This document shows positions 5,073 to 6,170 of a stretch of DNA of 6,170 nt, piece after piece. The stretch spans positions 1 to 6,170 of the forward strand of contig SKYD01000240.1 in the NCBI GenBank assembly GCA_007128075.1, read 5' to 3'. The notes under the pieces are model-generated. The model did not search any database. It was not told the origin of the DNA and saw nothing but the letters and a program-made list of their open reading frames with translations. Position numbers and translations under genes: made by a program. Each line of letters opens with the position of its first letter. The stretch's first letter is position 1. Source of the DNA: Thiorhodovibrio sp. (GTDB taxonomy: Bacteria; Pseudomonadota; Gammaproteobacteria; Chromatiales; Chromatiaceae).

Positions 5073-6170
5073 TTAATCGTCGGCACGCTTAAAGGCGGCA
5101 ACGAGCTGTTTTTGCACTGTGGGCGGCACCGCTGAATAGTGGCTGAGTTCGATATGATAGCTGCCCTCACCGCCGGTGAGAGATTTCAGCCGCGATTCAT
5201 AGCCTTCCAGCTCGGCCAGTGGCACCTCGCCATCAATGGCAATCCGCCCCATGCTTTTTGATTCACTGCCGTTGATGCGCCCGCGGCGGCTTGACAGATC
5301 GCCAGCCAGATCGCCCATCGCGCTGTCTTGTGCCACGATGCGGATTTTGACAATCGGCTCTAAAATCGCTGGTTTGGCCTTTTCGACGGCATCAATAAAC
5401 GCCTTGCGCCCGGCGGTGGCAAAGGCGATGTCTTTGGAATCAACCGCATGGTATTTGCCATCATAGACCGTGACCCGAATATCCTGCATCGGATAACCGG
5501 CAATCGCGCCCTCAGCAAGCACCTGACGCACGCCCTTTTCAATCGACGGGATGAACTGACCTGGGATCACGCCGCCGACAATGGCATCGACAAATTCAAA
5601 GCCCGCGCCCTGATCCAGCGGCTCGACACGCAGATAAACCTCGCCAAACTGCCCAGCGCCGCCGGTTTGTTTTTTGTGGCGATGATGCCCCTCAGCGGGT
5701 GCGGTGATGGTCTCGCGGTAGGGAATGCTCGGCGGATGGGTGTCAACCTCGACATGAAACTGCTCGGCAAGACGACGCAGCAGCACCTTCAGATGCAGCT
5801 CGCCCAGCCCGCGCATGATGGTCTCGTTCGCCGAGGCATTATGCTCGATGTGAAAGCAGGGATCTTCGGCTTCCAGCTTGTGCAGCGCGTCGGTCATTTT
5901 CTGCTCATCACCGCGCTTGGTGGTGGTGATCGCCAGCCCAAACAGCGGCATCGGGCATTCCACGCTCTCCAGATGGAAATGATCCTCGTCATGTGAATCG
6001 TGCAACACCGCATCGAAATGCAGCTCATCAACCCGCGCCACGGCGAGAATATCGCCAGGCACACCCTCATCAACCTCGGTCAGCTCCTTGCCATGCAGTC
6101 GGAACAAATGGTTGACCTTAAATGGCTTGCGGGCATCGCCGATATAAAGCTGGCTGTTGGGGGTGATGCG
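5073..6170 (-). CDS. Elongation factor G-like GTPase, domains II-V (5' end beyond window)
   Basis: The frame is open to the right edge and gives 365 residues, beginning ITPNSQLYIGDARKPFKVNHLF; the TTG at 6107 is internal, not the start. Seen are the end of domain II (EGVPGDI, 35-41), domain III with MRGLGELHLKVLL (119-131), domain IV with HKKQTGGAGQFGEV (165-178), GGVIPGQFIPSIEKGV (199-214) and the tip YHAVDSKD (240-247; its His matches E. coli EF-G His583), then domain V with EPIVKI and GDLSSRRGRINGSE (290-303). The GTP-binding domain I is outside. EF-G drives ribosome translocation and recycling. The wording THPPSIPYRETI and the spacing fit the EF-G-like paralogue group (FusA2-type) better than the canonical EF-G of the str operon, and no ribosomal protein genes are nearby. 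Paralogue assignment is from memory, so no symbol is given. It ends at TAA (5075-5073), followed by a strong terminator. Confidence 0.92.
   Translation of the reverse strand, partial: RITPNSQLYIGDARKPFKVNHLFRLHGKELTEVDEGVPGDILAVARVDELHFDAVLHDSHDEDHFHLESVECPMPLFGLAITTTKRGDEQKMTDALHKLEAEDPCFHIEHNASANETIMRGLGELHLKVLLRRLAEQFHVEVDTHPPSIPYRETITAPAEGHHRHKKQTGGAGQFGEVYLRVEPLDQGAGFEFVDAIVGGVIPGQFIPSIEKGVRQVLAEGAIAGYPMQDIRVTVYDGKYHAVDSKDIAFATAGRKAFIDAVEKAKPAILEPIVKIRIVAQDSAMGDLAGDLSSRRGRINGSESKSMGRIAIDGEVPLAELEGYESRLKSLTGGEGSYHIELSHYSAVPPTVQKQLVAAFKRADD

Noticed and set aside
5448..5996. 182-codon open frame on the plus strand under the EF-G-like gene
   Set aside because: Antisense to a clear translation-factor gene, without its own ribosome site or motif.

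Overview
The window looks like a piece of a gammaproteobacterial chromosome of moderately high GC content. The best evidence is gene order. A RhlB-type DEAD-box helicase is divergent from trxA, and trxA is followed by rho, which is the arrangement known from E. coli and relatives. The thioredoxin C-terminus (KVGAVSKSQLTAF) resembles, from memory, thioredoxins of purple sulfur bacteria, so a Chromatiales-like host is possible, but this is inference.

Layout, left to right. (1) 1-924, plus strand: the C-terminal 307 residues of an IscB protein, the RNA-guided HNH/RuvC nuclease of transposon-associated OMEGA systems and the evolutionary relative of Cas9. All catalytic motifs in the visible part are intact; the N-terminus and the expected omega-RNA lie before the window. 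(2) 928-3332, minus strand: trxA, rho and murU, probably one transcription unit. murU ends 3 bp from the iscB stop in convergent orientation. (3) 3333-3571: a 239-bp divergent intergenic region with nested inverted repeats, a short palindrome and an extended -10 candidate. (4) 3572-4858, plus strand: rhlB. (5) 4855-5019, minus strand: an unrecognised 54-residue single-pass membrane protein that shares a TTAA stop palindrome with rhlB. (6) 5035-5064: an intrinsic terminator. (7) 5073-6170, minus strand: the C-terminal 365 residues of an EF-G-like translation GTPase whose G domain lies beyond the window.

How it fits together: rho and rhlB encode two RNA-dependent motor proteins of transcription termination and mRNA decay, with the redox protein thioredoxin between them. 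The trxA-rho gap is a C-rich, structured leader suited to Rho autoregulation. murU belongs to peptidoglycan recycling and is separated from any amgK partner, which is not visible here. iscB is the accessory element; it probably arrived by IS200/IS605-type transposition and now sits directly against the end of the rho operon. No complete new system is visible. The most notable items are the apparently intact IscB and its junction, the structured rho leader, the CAPC thioredoxin and the small membrane protein behind a terminator.
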